NCBI RefSeq assembly: GCF_016745505.1
Contig: NZ_JAERUC010000115.1
Coordinates: 1-39,288 of the forward strand
Length of the DNA stretch: 39,288 nt
Direction: 5' to 3'
DNA from: Streptomyces silvae
GTDB taxonomy: Bacteria; Actinomycetota; Actinomycetes; Streptomycetales; Streptomycetaceae
Shown here: positions 1 through 7,131 of the stretch, piece after piece
Position numbering within the stretch: position 1 is the first letter of the stretch
How the letters are laid out: each line of letters starts with the position of its first letter
Position numbers and translations under genes: made by a program
Notes under the pieces: model-generated
Seen by the model: the letters and a program-made list of their open reading frames with translations, nothing else
Told to the model about the DNA's origin: nothing
Databases searched by the model: none

Positions 1-56
1 CCTTCGGGACGGCCGTCACGGTTGGCTCCCTTCGGGACGGTCGTCACGGATCGCTC
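1..56. repeat. Two tandem 28-nt repeats at the left edge
   Basis: Bases 1-28 and 29-56 are copies of one 28-nt unit that differ at three positions (13, 22 and 24 of the unit). Each contains the small hairpin-forming core CCTTCGGG. A degenerate third start follows at 57. The array may run off the left edge of the window. It lies beyond the 3' end of the TerD-family gene, so it could be part of a terminator or a simple intergenic repeat. Confidence 0.7.
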
Positions 57-139
57 CCGTCCGTCGGCCGGCCGTGGGTCCGCGCACGTGGATGCCGGCG
101 CCCCCGTCCTGGGAGGCCGGTGCCGCCGGGCTTCCGCCG

Positions 140-670
140 TCAGGCCGAGCGGTTCCCCATCTCCGCGGCGAAGGAACCGGGGTCGCCGTCGAACCCGCGG
201 ATGGCGCCGAGGAAGCCCCAGGAGCCGTTGGAGTCCCGTACGAACTCGGCGACGACCGCGGCCGTCGCCGTCGCCACGCCGGAGAAGTCGTCCTCCGCCA
301 GGTTCGTGTAGCCCTCGCGGATCTGCACGGCCGTGTGCTCTATCTGTCCGAAGGTCTTGTGCCCGTCACGCTGCTGGATGGCCACACCGACCACGACCCT
401 CGCGTACGCGTCCGAGAGCCGGTCCAGTTCGAGCGTCATGACCTCGTCGAAGCCGAACCCCTGACCCGTCCGGCTGTCCCGGTTCAGCGTGATCGTCCCG
501 TCCGGTGACCTGCTGTCGAAGTGCACGAGGTAGACGGGGCTGCCGTAGGGCGCCTCCGTCCCGTACGTCGCCGCGATGATGTCGAGGTCGTTGGCGGGCT
601 CCCCGAAGTCGCTGGGGTCCCACTTGACACTCACCTCGACCTTTTCGATGTCCTTGTTGGGAGTGCTCAT
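140..670 (-). CDS. TerD-family stress protein (tellurium resistance family)
   Basis: A 176-residue protein of the TerD/CABP1 family, cytoplasmic Ca2+-binding beta-sandwich proteins linked to tellurite and other stress resistance in bacteria. Visible family features are the early VSVKWDPS strand, the acidic NDLDIIAATY segment, SPDGTITLNRDSRTGQG with its many Asp/Asn candidates for Ca2+ binding, and the helix-strand LELDRLSDAYARVVVGVAI. I chose the ATG at 670 because GAGGAGG lies about 8 nt upstream; the longer reading frame to 850 adds 60 low-complexity residues that do not fit the family. No other ter genes are adjacent, so it is probably one of the dispersed TerD paralogues usual in Streptomyces. 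The exact physiological role is unknown. Confidence 0.85.
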   Translation of the reverse strand: MSTPNKDIEKVEVSVKWDPSDFGEPANDLDIIAATYGTEAPYGSPVYLVHFDSRSPDGTITLNRDSRTGQGFGFDEVMTLELDRLSDAYARVVVGVAIQQRDGHKTFGQIEHTAVQIREGYTNLAEDDFSGVATATAAVVAEFVRDSNGSWGFLGAIRGFDGDPGSFAAEMGNRSA

Positions 671-742
671 CGGACGTGCCTCCTCGCTGCTGGACCGACG
701 GACCGCTTGCGTCCTCAGATCATGTCCGTAACGGTCCGTGGA

Positions 743-757
743 TCCAACCGCGTTGGA
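743..757. promoter_or_regulatory. Palindrome between divergent TerD and DUF4937 genes
   Basis: TCCAAC and GTTGGA are perfect inverted arms separated by CGC. The element lies 73 nt upstream of the TerD start and 117 nt upstream of the next plus-strand start, a position suited to a regulator operator. Its binding protein cannot be named from sequence. Confidence 0.35.
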
Positions 758-861
758 AACGGACGTCGTGTTCGGGCCATCGTGTGGCCGGAGTTGTGCG
801 TTGTCGCCCCCCGGCGGGCCCCCGGCCCTCCCGAGGGTGACCCGCGACACGCCGGGCGCCG

Positions 862-867
862 TACGAT
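862..867 (+). promoter_or_regulatory. Candidate -10 box, leaderless start
   Basis: TACGAT lies 6 nt before the GTG at 874 and there is no Shine-Dalgarno sequence between. This spacing places the transcription start at or next to the start codon. Confidence 0.5.
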
Positions 868-873
868 GGCGCA

Positions 874-1479
874 GTGCTGGTCAAGTGGATTCGCTGCACC
901 GTGGTGGACCGCCGCGGTTTCGAGCGGGAGCAGCGGAAGTGGGCGGCGCTGCGCGGTGAGCCCGGATTCCGGAGTCAGAGCGGTGGGTGGAGCCGGGGGC
1001 GGCCCGATGTCGCCCATGTGTTCGCGTTCTGGGAGAACCGGGTCTTCCACGATTCCTTCATGGCCCGCGGACACGACCCGCTGGCCGCCGCGCAGTCCGG
1101 CATGTTCAAGGACATGCAGGTCAAGCTCTTCGAGTACCGCTTCGATGTGAAGACCGGTTTCGTGCCGGACTTCACCGACGCGGACGTGGTCCGCATCGCG
1201 CACAGCCAGGTGTACGAGGACCGGGTCGACCACTTCGCGCTCATGCAGCAGCGGGTGTGGAACCCGGCCATGGCGGGTTCGCCCGGCATGCTGCGCGGGG
1301 TCTTCGGAGAAGCCCCGGGGCACGAGTTCCTGGTGCTGTCGATGTGGCAGTCGAGCGCCGAGCGCGGCAAGTACCGGCCCGAGAGTGTCACCCGGCTGTC
1401 GGCGCGGGCGGAGACCGAGAACGACGTCGCGGCGCTCACGGGAGACGTGGTGCAGCTCGAACCGTCCTGGACGGTCTGA
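874..1479 (+). CDS. DUF4937 / YdbC-like domain protein
   Basis: A 201-residue soluble protein without signal peptide or membrane segment. From memory it matches the actinobacterial DUF4937 (YdbC-like) family: an N-terminal MLVKWIRCTV strand, a WSRGRPDVAHVFAFWENRVFHDSFM block and a repeated strand-helix layout (KLFEYRFDVKTGF, then VVRIAHSQVYEDRVDHFALMQQRVWNPAM) that looks like two tandem ferredoxin-like (ABM/dabb-type) halves. The GTG start at 874 is supported by the TACGAT hexamer 6 nt upstream and by the loss of family-like sequence before it. It is transcribed away from the TerD gene. No enzymatic role is established; a small-molecule-binding or monooxygenase-like fold is inference only. 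Confidence 0.75.
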   Translation: MLVKWIRCTVVDRRGFEREQRKWAALRGEPGFRSQSGGWSRGRPDVAHVFAFWENRVFHDSFMARGHDPLAAAQSGMFKDMQVKLFEYRFDVKTGFVPDFTDADVVRIAHSQVYEDRVDHFALMQQRVWNPAMAGSPGMLRGVFGEAPGHEFLVLSMWQSSAERGKYRPESVTRLSARAETENDVAALTGDVVQLEPSWTV

Positions 1480-1582
1480 GCCGCCCTCCGAACGGCTCGC
1501 GCAGTCCTGCCCCTGGGGCGTTTACTCGGTCACATGCGCCCGATGTGGCCCGCACAACCGCTCGATCGGGCCTGACGGCATC

Positions 1583-1588
1583 TAGGGT
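1583..1588 (+). promoter_or_regulatory. Candidate -10 box, leaderless start
   Basis: TAGGGT lies 7 nt upstream of the ATG at 1596 with no ribosome binding site between, the typical leaderless layout in Streptomyces. Confidence 0.5.
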
Positions 1589-1595
1589 CGGGTCC

Positions 1596-2255
1596 ATGGC
1601 ACGCCCGCAACGCATTGTTCTCGTCCGGCACGGTGAGTCGGAGGGCAATGCCGACGACACGGTCTACGAACGCGAGCCCGACCACGCGCTCAGGCTCACG
1701 GCCAAGGGCCTGCGTCAGGCGCGGGCGGCCGGCGCCCGGCTCCGTGAGACGTTCGGCGACGAGCGGGTCAGCGTCTACATCTCGCCCTACCGGCGCACCC
1801 ACGAGACCTTCAGGGCCTTCGCCCTCGAACCGGAGCACGTGCGTGCCAGGGAGGAGCCCCGGCTGCGCGAGCAGGACTGGGGGAACTGGCAGGACCGTGA
1901 CGACGTCAGGCTGCAGAAGGCCTACCGCGACGCGTACGGGCACTTCTTCTACCGCTTCGCCCAGGGCGAGTCCGGGGCGGACGTGTACGACCGGGTCGAC
2001 GCGTTCCTGGAGAGCCTCCACCGGAGTTTCGAGGCCCCCGACCACCCGCCGAACGTGCTGCTGGTCACCCACGGGCTGACGATGAGGCTCTTCTGCATGC
2101 GCTGGTTCCACTGGTCCGTGGCGGAGTTCGAGTCGCTGTCCAACCCCGGCAACGGTGAGTCCCGGACGCTGCTGCTCGGTGACGACGGCCGCTATACGCT
2201 CGACCGGCCCTTCGAGCAGTGGCGCACCCCTGAGCCGTACGGCATCACCGGATAG
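1596..2255 (+). CDS. Histidine phosphatase family protein (phosphoglycerate-mutase-like)
   Basis: A 219-residue member of the histidine phosphatase superfamily. The RHGESEGN motif at residues 11-18 supplies the catalytic histidine, SPYRRTHET supplies the phosphate-pocket arginine, a central EQDWGNWQ block carries the acidic residue, and LLVTHGLTMR supplies the second catalytic histidine. These enzymes transfer phosphate through a phosphohistidine intermediate; whether this one is a mutase or a broad phosphatase cannot be decided from sequence. The frame is open far upstream, but the ATG at 1596 puts RHGE at the usual distance from the N-terminus and has a -10-like box 7 nt before it. The next gene begins 12 nt after the stop, so the two may be co-transcribed as well as separately started. 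Confidence 0.9.
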   Translation: MARPQRIVLVRHGESEGNADDTVYEREPDHALRLTAKGLRQARAAGARLRETFGDERVSVYISPYRRTHETFRAFALEPEHVRAREEPRLREQDWGNWQDRDDVRLQKAYRDAYGHFFYRFAQGESGADVYDRVDAFLESLHRSFEAPDHPPNVLLVTHGLTMRLFCMRWFHWSVAEFESLSNPGNGESRTLLLGDDGRYTLDRPFEQWRTPEPYGITG

Positions 2256-2258
2256 AGT
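2253..2258 (+). promoter_or_regulatory. Candidate -10 box overlapping a stop codon
   Basis: TAGAGT begins inside the TAG stop codon of the phosphatase gene and ends 9 nt before the ATG at 2268. No Shine-Dalgarno is obvious, so an internal leaderless promoter is plausible. Confidence 0.4.
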
Positions 2259-2267
2259 GGCAGAGCG

Positions 2268-3179
2268 ATGACCGTTGACTCCGCTTACGACCGTTTCGAG
2301 CGCTCTCTGGCCAGCCTGCGTGGACTGTCCGTGGGAGATGCCCTCGGCTCCCAGTTCTTCGTCCCGGCCCATTACCCCCTGCTCAAGAGCCGGGACCTGC
2401 CGCCCTCCGAGTGGCAGTGGACCGACGACACCGAGATGGCGTGTTCCGTACTCGCCGTGCTGGCCGCGCACGAGCGCATCGACCAGGACGCCCTCGCCCT
2501 GTCCTTCGCCCGGCGCCACGACTTCGACCGCGGGTACGGACCCGCGGTGAACCGGCTGCTCAGGCTGGTCCGTGAAGGCGGTGACTGGCGGGAGCTGGCG
2601 TCCGCCCTCTTCCAGGGGCAGGGCTCCTGGGGGAACGGCTCGGCGATGCGCATCGCGCCGCTGGGTGCCTGGTACGCGCACGATCCGGAGCAGGCCACAC
2701 ATCAGGCCGAGATCTCTTCGTACACCACCCATCAGCACCGCGAGGCCGTCGTGGGCGCCATGGCCGTTGCGGCGGCCGCCGCCCTCGTCGCCGCGCCGGG
2801 AGGGCCGCCGACGCCCGAGGACCTGATCGACGGAGTCGTCGCCCTCGTGCCGCGCAGTGCCGTCGGCGCCGGGCTGCGCAGGGCGCGCGACATGCTGGAC
2901 TACCGGGACGCGGGGACGGTCGCGGCGGTGCTCGGCAACGGCCGTCGTACCAGTGCGCACGACACGGTGCCGTTCGCCCTCTGGTCGGCGGCGCGGAACC
3001 TCGGCGACTTCGAGCAGGCCTTCTGGGCGACGGCGCAGGCGGGCGGGGACGTGGACACCACCTGCGCCATCGTCGGCGGAATCGTCGCCGCGGAGCCCGC
3101 CGGCGCCCCTCCGGCCGACTGGCTGGCCCGGACGGAGGAGCTGCCCGACTGGGTGCCCCTCGCCCCGACGCACCGCTGA
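2268..3179 (+). CDS. ADP-ribosylglycohydrolase family protein
   Basis: A 303-residue member of the DraG/ARH family, which removes ADP-ribose from proteins or small molecules using two Mg2+ ions. Seen in sequence: LRGLSVGDALGSQF near the N-terminus, the metal-binding WTDDTEM motif around residue 50, GNGSAMRIAPLGAWY in the middle, and the C-terminal metal motif GGDVDTTCAIVGGIVAA. All of the expected acidic ligands are present, so the enzyme should be active. The length is typical. It starts 12 nt after the histidine phosphatase gene. The target is unknown; no DraT-type transferase or macrodomain gene is nearby. Its 3' end, including the stop codon, is part of a 29-nt sequence repeated 41 nt downstream. 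Confidence 0.9.
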   Translation: MTVDSAYDRFERSLASLRGLSVGDALGSQFFVPAHYPLLKSRDLPPSEWQWTDDTEMACSVLAVLAAHERIDQDALALSFARRHDFDRGYGPAVNRLLRLVREGGDWRELASALFQGQGSWGNGSAMRIAPLGAWYAHDPEQATHQAEISSYTTHQHREAVVGAMAVAAAAALVAAPGGPPTPEDLIDGVVALVPRSAVGAGLRRARDMLDYRDAGTVAAVLGNGRRTSAHDTVPFALWSAARNLGDFEQAFWATAQAGGDVDTTCAIVGGIVAAEPAGAPPADWLARTEELPDWVPLAPTHR

Positions 3180-3244
3180 GCGTCCGCCGAGGCCAGCTCC
3201 GGGGACCGTCGCGGCGCTGAGCGTCCGCCGAGGCCGGCTCCGGG
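3175..3244. repeat. 29-nt direct repeat that includes a stop codon
   Basis: Bases 3175-3203 and 3216-3244 match except for one A/G difference; the period is 41 nt. The first copy carries the TGA of the ADP-ribosylglycohydrolase gene, so the gene's end has been duplicated into the spacer. Confidence 0.8.
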
Positions 3245-3490
3245 CCCGCGTCGTGGCGCTCTCTTATGGCAGCGGTGTACCGGTTTGCGGCGCTCCTGTG
3301 GCCCTGTGTGCCAGTTTTACTGTCACGGTCCTGCCACAGCGGTGGCCCCGGACAGCCGAACAGCCCGCGCCCGACTTACTCTTTCGGCCACGCCGCCCGC
3401 ATCGATCTTGGTGGGCGTGCGCCTAGAGACGCCGGGCCGTCGCGCCGCGATGTGGCCGCACGAGCGGACTCCGGTGGGGGGAGGGGTCCC
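3245..3490. other. Intergenic spacer before the DUF4173 gene
   Basis: The spacer from 3180 to 3490 has the repeat at its start. The remainder includes a slightly AT-richer stretch near 3280-3330 and a purine-rich ribosome binding site (GGGGGGAGGGG) just before 3491. I see no convincing promoter hexamer pair, no RNA gene and no separate open reading frame of coding character. Confidence 0.4.
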
Positions 3491-5275
3491 ATGTCCGATC
3501 AGTCGTCCGACGCGTCCAGCCGGCCCGCGTCGTCACCGGAGTCCGGCGACGACGCGGTGCGCACTGCTTCCGATGCCGTGCCCGGGCAGGGGAGTGAGCC
3601 TCCGGCCGGGAGCCCCGGCCGGGCGAAGGCGGAGGGGAAGCCGGCGCGGGCTTCCACCCCGACCGTGCCGCCGCAGGACGCCGGCCCGGATGTGCCGAAG
3701 GTGCCCGCCTACCTCAAGGCGCCGCAGACCGATGTCTGGCAGCGCCCCGGACGCCACCAGCCGGTCGGCCTGCTGACACGCCTGCGGCCTCCGGCCCCGC
3801 CCGCGATCGGAGCGGCGACGCTCGGCGCGGTCCTCGCCACGGCCCTGCTCAGCGCCCTGCTGCTCGGCGACGGCCTGGGCCCGAACCTGCTGATCGTGGC
3901 CGTGCCCGCCGCCCTGGGTGCCTTCTTCGCCGCACGCTCGGCAGGGCGCAGGCTGCGGCCCTGGACCGCGGTCTGGGCGGTCGGCGGCCTTGCGCTGCTG
4001 GCGATTCCGGCGCTTCGCGAGGCGGGATGGCCGGTGTTCCTCGCCGTGGTCTCGGCCCTCGCCCTGGGCTCGCTCGCCCTGCACGGAAGCCGCAGCTGGC
4101 CGGGTGTGCTGCTCGGGTCACTGGGGCTCTTCCCCTCGGCCGCGGCCGGCGTGCGCTGGGGATGGCACGGGGTACGCGACCGCGCGGACGACTCCCGGGG
4201 ACGGGTGCGCACCGTGGTGCGGAGCACGGCCGTGGCCGTCGTCCTGCTCGTCGTGTTCGGCGCCCTCTTCGCCTCCGCGGACGCCGCCTTCGCCGACCTG
4301 CTGGGCAACCTCACCCCCGATGTGTCGGTCGGTGACGGCCCCTGGCGCCTCTTCCTCTTCGTACTGGGTCTCGTCGGAGCGCTCGCCGCCGCGTACAGCG
4401 CCGCGGCACCGGTGCGATGGGACGGCATCACCGTCCGGCCGGGCAAGGCCAGGAACAGGGCGGAGTGGGCGCTCCCGCTGATCGTGCTCAACCTGCTCTT
4501 CGCCGCCTTCATCGCGCTCCAGCTCGTCGTGCTCCTCGGCGGGTACGACAGGGTGCTGGAGGAGACCGGCCTGCTGCCCGCCGAATACGCCCGGCAGGGC
4601 TTCTGGCAGCTCCTCTGGGCCACCGTGCTGACGCTGATCGTCATCGCTCTCGCCCTGCGCTGGGCCCCGCGCGGCGGACCGGGTGACCGGACGCTGGTCC
4701 GCAGCGTTCTCGGCACCCTGTGCGTCCTCACACTCGTCGTCGTGGCCTCCGCGCTGCGCCGCATGGATCTCTACGTCGACGCCTTCGGGCTGACCCGGCT
4801 GCGGATCTCCGTGGCCGCTGTGGAGCTCTGGCTCGGAGTGGTGCTGGTCCTCATCCTCGCGGCCGGTGTCTTCGGCGCCAGACTGCTTCCGCGTGCCATC
4901 GCCGTGAGTGCGGCCGCCGGCGTACTCACCTTCGGGCTGATCTCGCCCGACGGGCTGATCGCCCAGCAGAACGTCGAGCGGTACGGCAGCCACAGGACGA
5001 TCGACATCGACTACCTCAAGGGGCTCTCCGCGGACGCCGTACCGGCTCTGGACGAGCTGCCGGAGCCGCTGCGGTCCTGCGCGCTGGAGAACTTCCAGCG
5101 CGACCTCGCGGACCTGGACGCTCCCTGGTACTCCTCCAGCTGGGGCGAGGTCAGGGCCCGGGACATCCTGGAGGAGCACCCGGTGCAGAGCCACGAGGTC
5201 GACTGCTACCGCCTCGGGACGAAGTCGGACGGACGGGAAGGGCACGAGGGCGAGAGCTCCTACGACCCGTACTGA
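3491..5275 (+). CDS. DUF4173/DUF4153-type polytopic membrane protein
   Basis: A 594-residue integral membrane protein. Residues 1-85 are a disordered Ser/Pro/Gly-rich cytoplasmic tail ending in PAYLKAPQTDVWQRPG. About ten to eleven hydrophobic helices follow, and the C-terminal soluble part contains NVERYGSHRTIDIDYLKGLSADAVPALDEL and a cysteine-containing segment, the pattern I remember for the DUF4173 family. The ATG at 3491 is preceded by a strong purine-rich ribosome binding site; the frame is open to 3266 but that stretch lacks coding character. Function is unknown. It stands alone, with a terminator-like hairpin after it. In many actinomycetes these proteins sit near two-component systems, but here they do not. 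Confidence 0.8.
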   Translation: MSDQSSDASSRPASSPESGDDAVRTASDAVPGQGSEPPAGSPGRAKAEGKPARASTPTVPPQDAGPDVPKVPAYLKAPQTDVWQRPGRHQPVGLLTRLRPPAPPAIGAATLGAVLATALLSALLLGDGLGPNLLIVAVPAALGAFFAARSAGRRLRPWTAVWAVGGLALLAIPALREAGWPVFLAVVSALALGSLALHGSRSWPGVLLGSLGLFPSAAAGVRWGWHGVRDRADDSRGRVRTVVRSTAVAVVLLVVFGALFASADAAFADLLGNLTPDVSVGDGPWRLFLFVLGLVGALAAAYSAAAPVRWDGITVRPGKARNRAEWALPLIVLNLLFAAFIALQLVVLLGGYDRVLEETGLLPAEYARQGFWQLLWATVLTLIVIALALRWAPRGGPGDRTLVRSVLGTLCVLTLVVVASALRRMDLYVDAFGLTRLRISVAAVELWLGVVLVLILAAGVFGARLLPRAIAVSAAAGVLTFGLISPDGLIAQQNVERYGSHRTIDIDYLKGLSADAVPALDELPEPLRSCALENFQRDLADLDAPWYSSSWGEVRARDILEEHPVQSHEVDCYRLGTKSDGREGHEGESSYDPY

Positions 5276-5317
5276 CCGGAGCTGACCGGAGCCGTCCGCC
5301 ACCGGTCGAGCAGGACC

Positions 5318-5350
5318 CCCGAACACCTGCTTGCGACAGGGGTGTTCGGG
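5318..5350 (+). terminator. Hairpin after the DUF4173 gene
   Basis: CCCGAACACC and GGTGTTCGGG form a perfect 10-bp stem with a 13-nt loop, 43 nt after the stop codon. There is no T-run, as is common for Streptomyces terminators. Confidence 0.6.
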
Positions 5351-5597
5351 ACGTGTGAGACGCGGCAGGACCGGTGGCGTCTCGACCTCCGCCGGGTCCG
5401 TCCGGTGTCCTCGGGTGGGTCCGTCGGGCGTCCGCCGGCCGTCCGCGCGGTGGAGCCACCTCCGCGTCCGGTTCCTCCGGCGGCTCTCCCGGGGCACCGG
5501 ACGGCGGTGTTCCGGACATGGCCGGACACGTCCAGGGGTGCTGCAGGGTGCCCCGGGGTGTTCTTGCCGTGCCCATCGGCGTAACCTGGCAGGCGCC
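5351..5597. other. Intergenic spacer before rnhB
   Basis: GC-rich spacer with no credible gene. It contains a short inverted pair GAGACG...CGTCTC just after the terminator and ends with the candidate -10 box of rnhB. I see nothing else in it. Confidence 0.4.
5582..5587 (+). promoter_or_regulatory. Candidate -10 box of rnhB
   Basis: TAACCT ends 10 nt upstream of the ATG at 5598, and no Shine-Dalgarno is visible, suggesting a very short or absent leader. Confidence 0.4.
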
Positions 5598-6308
5598 ATG
5601 CCGTACGAACCACCCACGCACACCGTCGAGCGCTCGCTGCGCGCCACATCCGGTGCCAGGACCGTCGCAGGTGTCGACGAGGTCGGACGCGGAGCGTGGG
5701 CCGGCCCCGTCACCGTGTGCGCGGCCGTCACCGGACTCCGCCGACCCCCTGAGGGCCTCACCGACTCCAAGCTGATCAGTCCCAAGCGACGGGCGGAACT
5801 CGCCCCGATGCTCGAGAAGTGGGTCACCGCCTACGGGCTGGGGCACGCGTCGCCCCTGGAGATCGACGACCTCGGCATGACCGCGGCGCTCCGTCTGGCG
5901 GCCGTCAGGGCGCTCGAGGCGCTGCCCGTGCGACCGGACGCCGTGATACTCGACGGCAAGCACGACTACCTCGGAACGCCCTGGAACGTCCGTACCGTGA
6001 TCAAGGGTGACCAGTCCTGCATCGCCGTCGCCGCGGCCTCGGTGATCGCCAAGGTCCACCGCGACACGATGATGGCCGAACTGGGCGCGGACACGGGGCA
6101 GTACGCAGACTTCGCCTTCGGCGCCAACGCCGGTTATCCGTCACCGGTGCACCGGGCAGCGCTGGAGGAGCGGGGACCTACGCCTCACCATCGCCTCAGC
6201 TGGGCCTACCTCGACGCGCTGCCCAAGTGGCAGCACCTGAAGAAGGTCCGATTCTCCGCCGAGGCGGCGGCACTGGAAAGCGGGGGCCAGCTCGGCTTCG
6301 ACTTCTGA
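5598..6308 (+). CDS. rnhB: Ribonuclease HII
   Basis: A 236-residue RNase HII, which cuts the RNA strand of RNA-DNA hybrids and starts removal of ribonucleotides misincorporated in DNA. The AGVDEVGRGAWAGPV motif at about residues 24-38 carries the first catalytic Asp-Glu pair; LDGKHDYL supplies another aspartate, and the AAASVIAKVHRD block with downstream acidic residues completes the active site. The usual DEAGRG is DEVGRG here, a tolerated variant. The upstream open frame to 5331 is non-coding in character. Located 61 nt before an unrecognised gene that may be in the same transcript. Confidence 0.95.
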   Translation: MPYEPPTHTVERSLRATSGARTVAGVDEVGRGAWAGPVTVCAAVTGLRRPPEGLTDSKLISPKRRAELAPMLEKWVTAYGLGHASPLEIDDLGMTAALRLAAVRALEALPVRPDAVILDGKHDYLGTPWNVRTVIKGDQSCIAVAAASVIAKVHRDTMMAELGADTGQYADFAFGANAGYPSPVHRAALEERGPTPHHRLSWAYLDALPKWQHLKKVRFSAEAAALESGGQLGFDF

Positions 6309-6369
6309 TCGCGCAGGCGTACCCAGCCGCCGCCGACGTGTCCGCGTCGGCTGTGAAAGACAACCATTC

Positions 6370-7041
6370 ATGCCTCTCATCCCCGAGGAGCCTCAGATTC
6401 CCGAGAGCGCCCAGGGTCCCCGCGTCACACCGGCCGCCGGCCGCACCGCGCCGACCCCCCGTCCCGTACCCGGTCCGCGTTCCGCGGCCACCCCGCGTCC
6501 CGGAAGCCCGGGTCGCGGCACCGTGCGGCCCGCGCCTCCGGCGCAGCGCCCGCACCCCACGCCCGCCTCGTCCGCTGCTCCGGCGGCCCCCGCCGCTCCG
6601 GCGTCGGCCGCTCCGGCTCCCGCCGGGCGGAAGCTGCCGGAAGAACCTTCCGCAGCGCAGTTCCAGCTGATCCCGGCTCCGGCCGGCGGCGCGATCGACG
6701 CCGCCGAGGAGGCCGTCGACCTGCTGCTCGACTCCGGTCGTGCACCCGGCGACATCCTGGTGCTCACCACCGGCGAACAGCACCCCTGGGCAGCTCACGA
6801 ACTCTCCTTCGGAGAGTCCTCGTACTGGGCCCAGCACGACGCGGGTGACGACGTCTTCTTCGCCCGTACGGCCAACGCCGACCGCTGCGCGACCCGCTCC
6901 GTGGTCGTTGTCGCCGTCAACGGTGACCTCGACGAGGCCGCTGCCCGTGCGCTGTCCGGTGTGCGGGAGCGCGCCGGTGCGCTGCTGATCGTGTGCGGAG
7001 AGCCCCAGACGGTCAACTCGGCTCTCGGCGCGGGGGTCTGA
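6370..7041 (+). CDS. Unrecognised protein with Pro/Ala-rich N-terminus and helicase-C-like tail
   Basis: A 223-residue protein. Residues 1-95 are very rich in Pro, Ala, Arg and Ser and are probably disordered. Residues 98-223 form a compact alpha/beta segment: AIDAAEEAVDLLLDSGRAPGDILVLTTGEQHPWA, then a long strand RSVVVVAVNGD and a helix-strand end VRERAGALLIVCGEP. The order of these strands resembles the C-terminal end of UvrD-like helicases (IlvLt... VvLavNg... RARdlLvVvGdp), without any ATPase domain. I infer a possible orphan helicase-C fold; function is unknown. It begins with ATG 10 nt after a weak GAAAGA. It lies 61 nt after rnhB, and its 3' end faces a convergent gene across a bidirectional terminator. 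Confidence 0.7.
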   Translation: MPLIPEEPQIPESAQGPRVTPAAGRTAPTPRPVPGPRSAATPRPGSPGRGTVRPAPPAQRPHPTPASSAAPAAPAAPASAAPAPAGRKLPEEPSAAQFQLIPAPAGGAIDAAEEAVDLLLDSGRAPGDILVLTTGEQHPWAAHELSFGESSYWAQHDAGDDVFFARTANADRCATRSVVVVAVNGDLDEAAARALSGVRERAGALLIVCGEPQTVNSALGAGV

Positions 7042-7057
7042 GCCCTCCGCCCGAAGG

Positions 7058-7108
7058 CCCCGCCGTCCGTGAGGCCGCCCGATCCGTGGGTCCCCGCCGT
7101 CCGTGAGG
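7058..7108. repeat. 17-nt direct repeat in the convergent spacer
   Basis: The same 17 bases (CCCCGCCGTCCGTGAGG) occur at 7058-7074 and 7092-7108, period 34. The second copy lies inside the terminator hairpin. Confidence 0.8.
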
Positions 7109-7125
7109 GCGGTGGGGACCCACGG
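7084..7125. terminator. Bidirectional terminator between convergent genes
   Basis: CCGTGGGTCCCC (7084-7095) pairs perfectly with GGGGACCCACGG (7114-7125), and the stem extends inward by a G-T and three G-C pairs. It sits between the plus-strand gene ending at 7041 and the minus-strand gene ending at 7132, so it can serve both. Confidence 0.75.
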
Positions 7126-7131
7126 CCCGTT

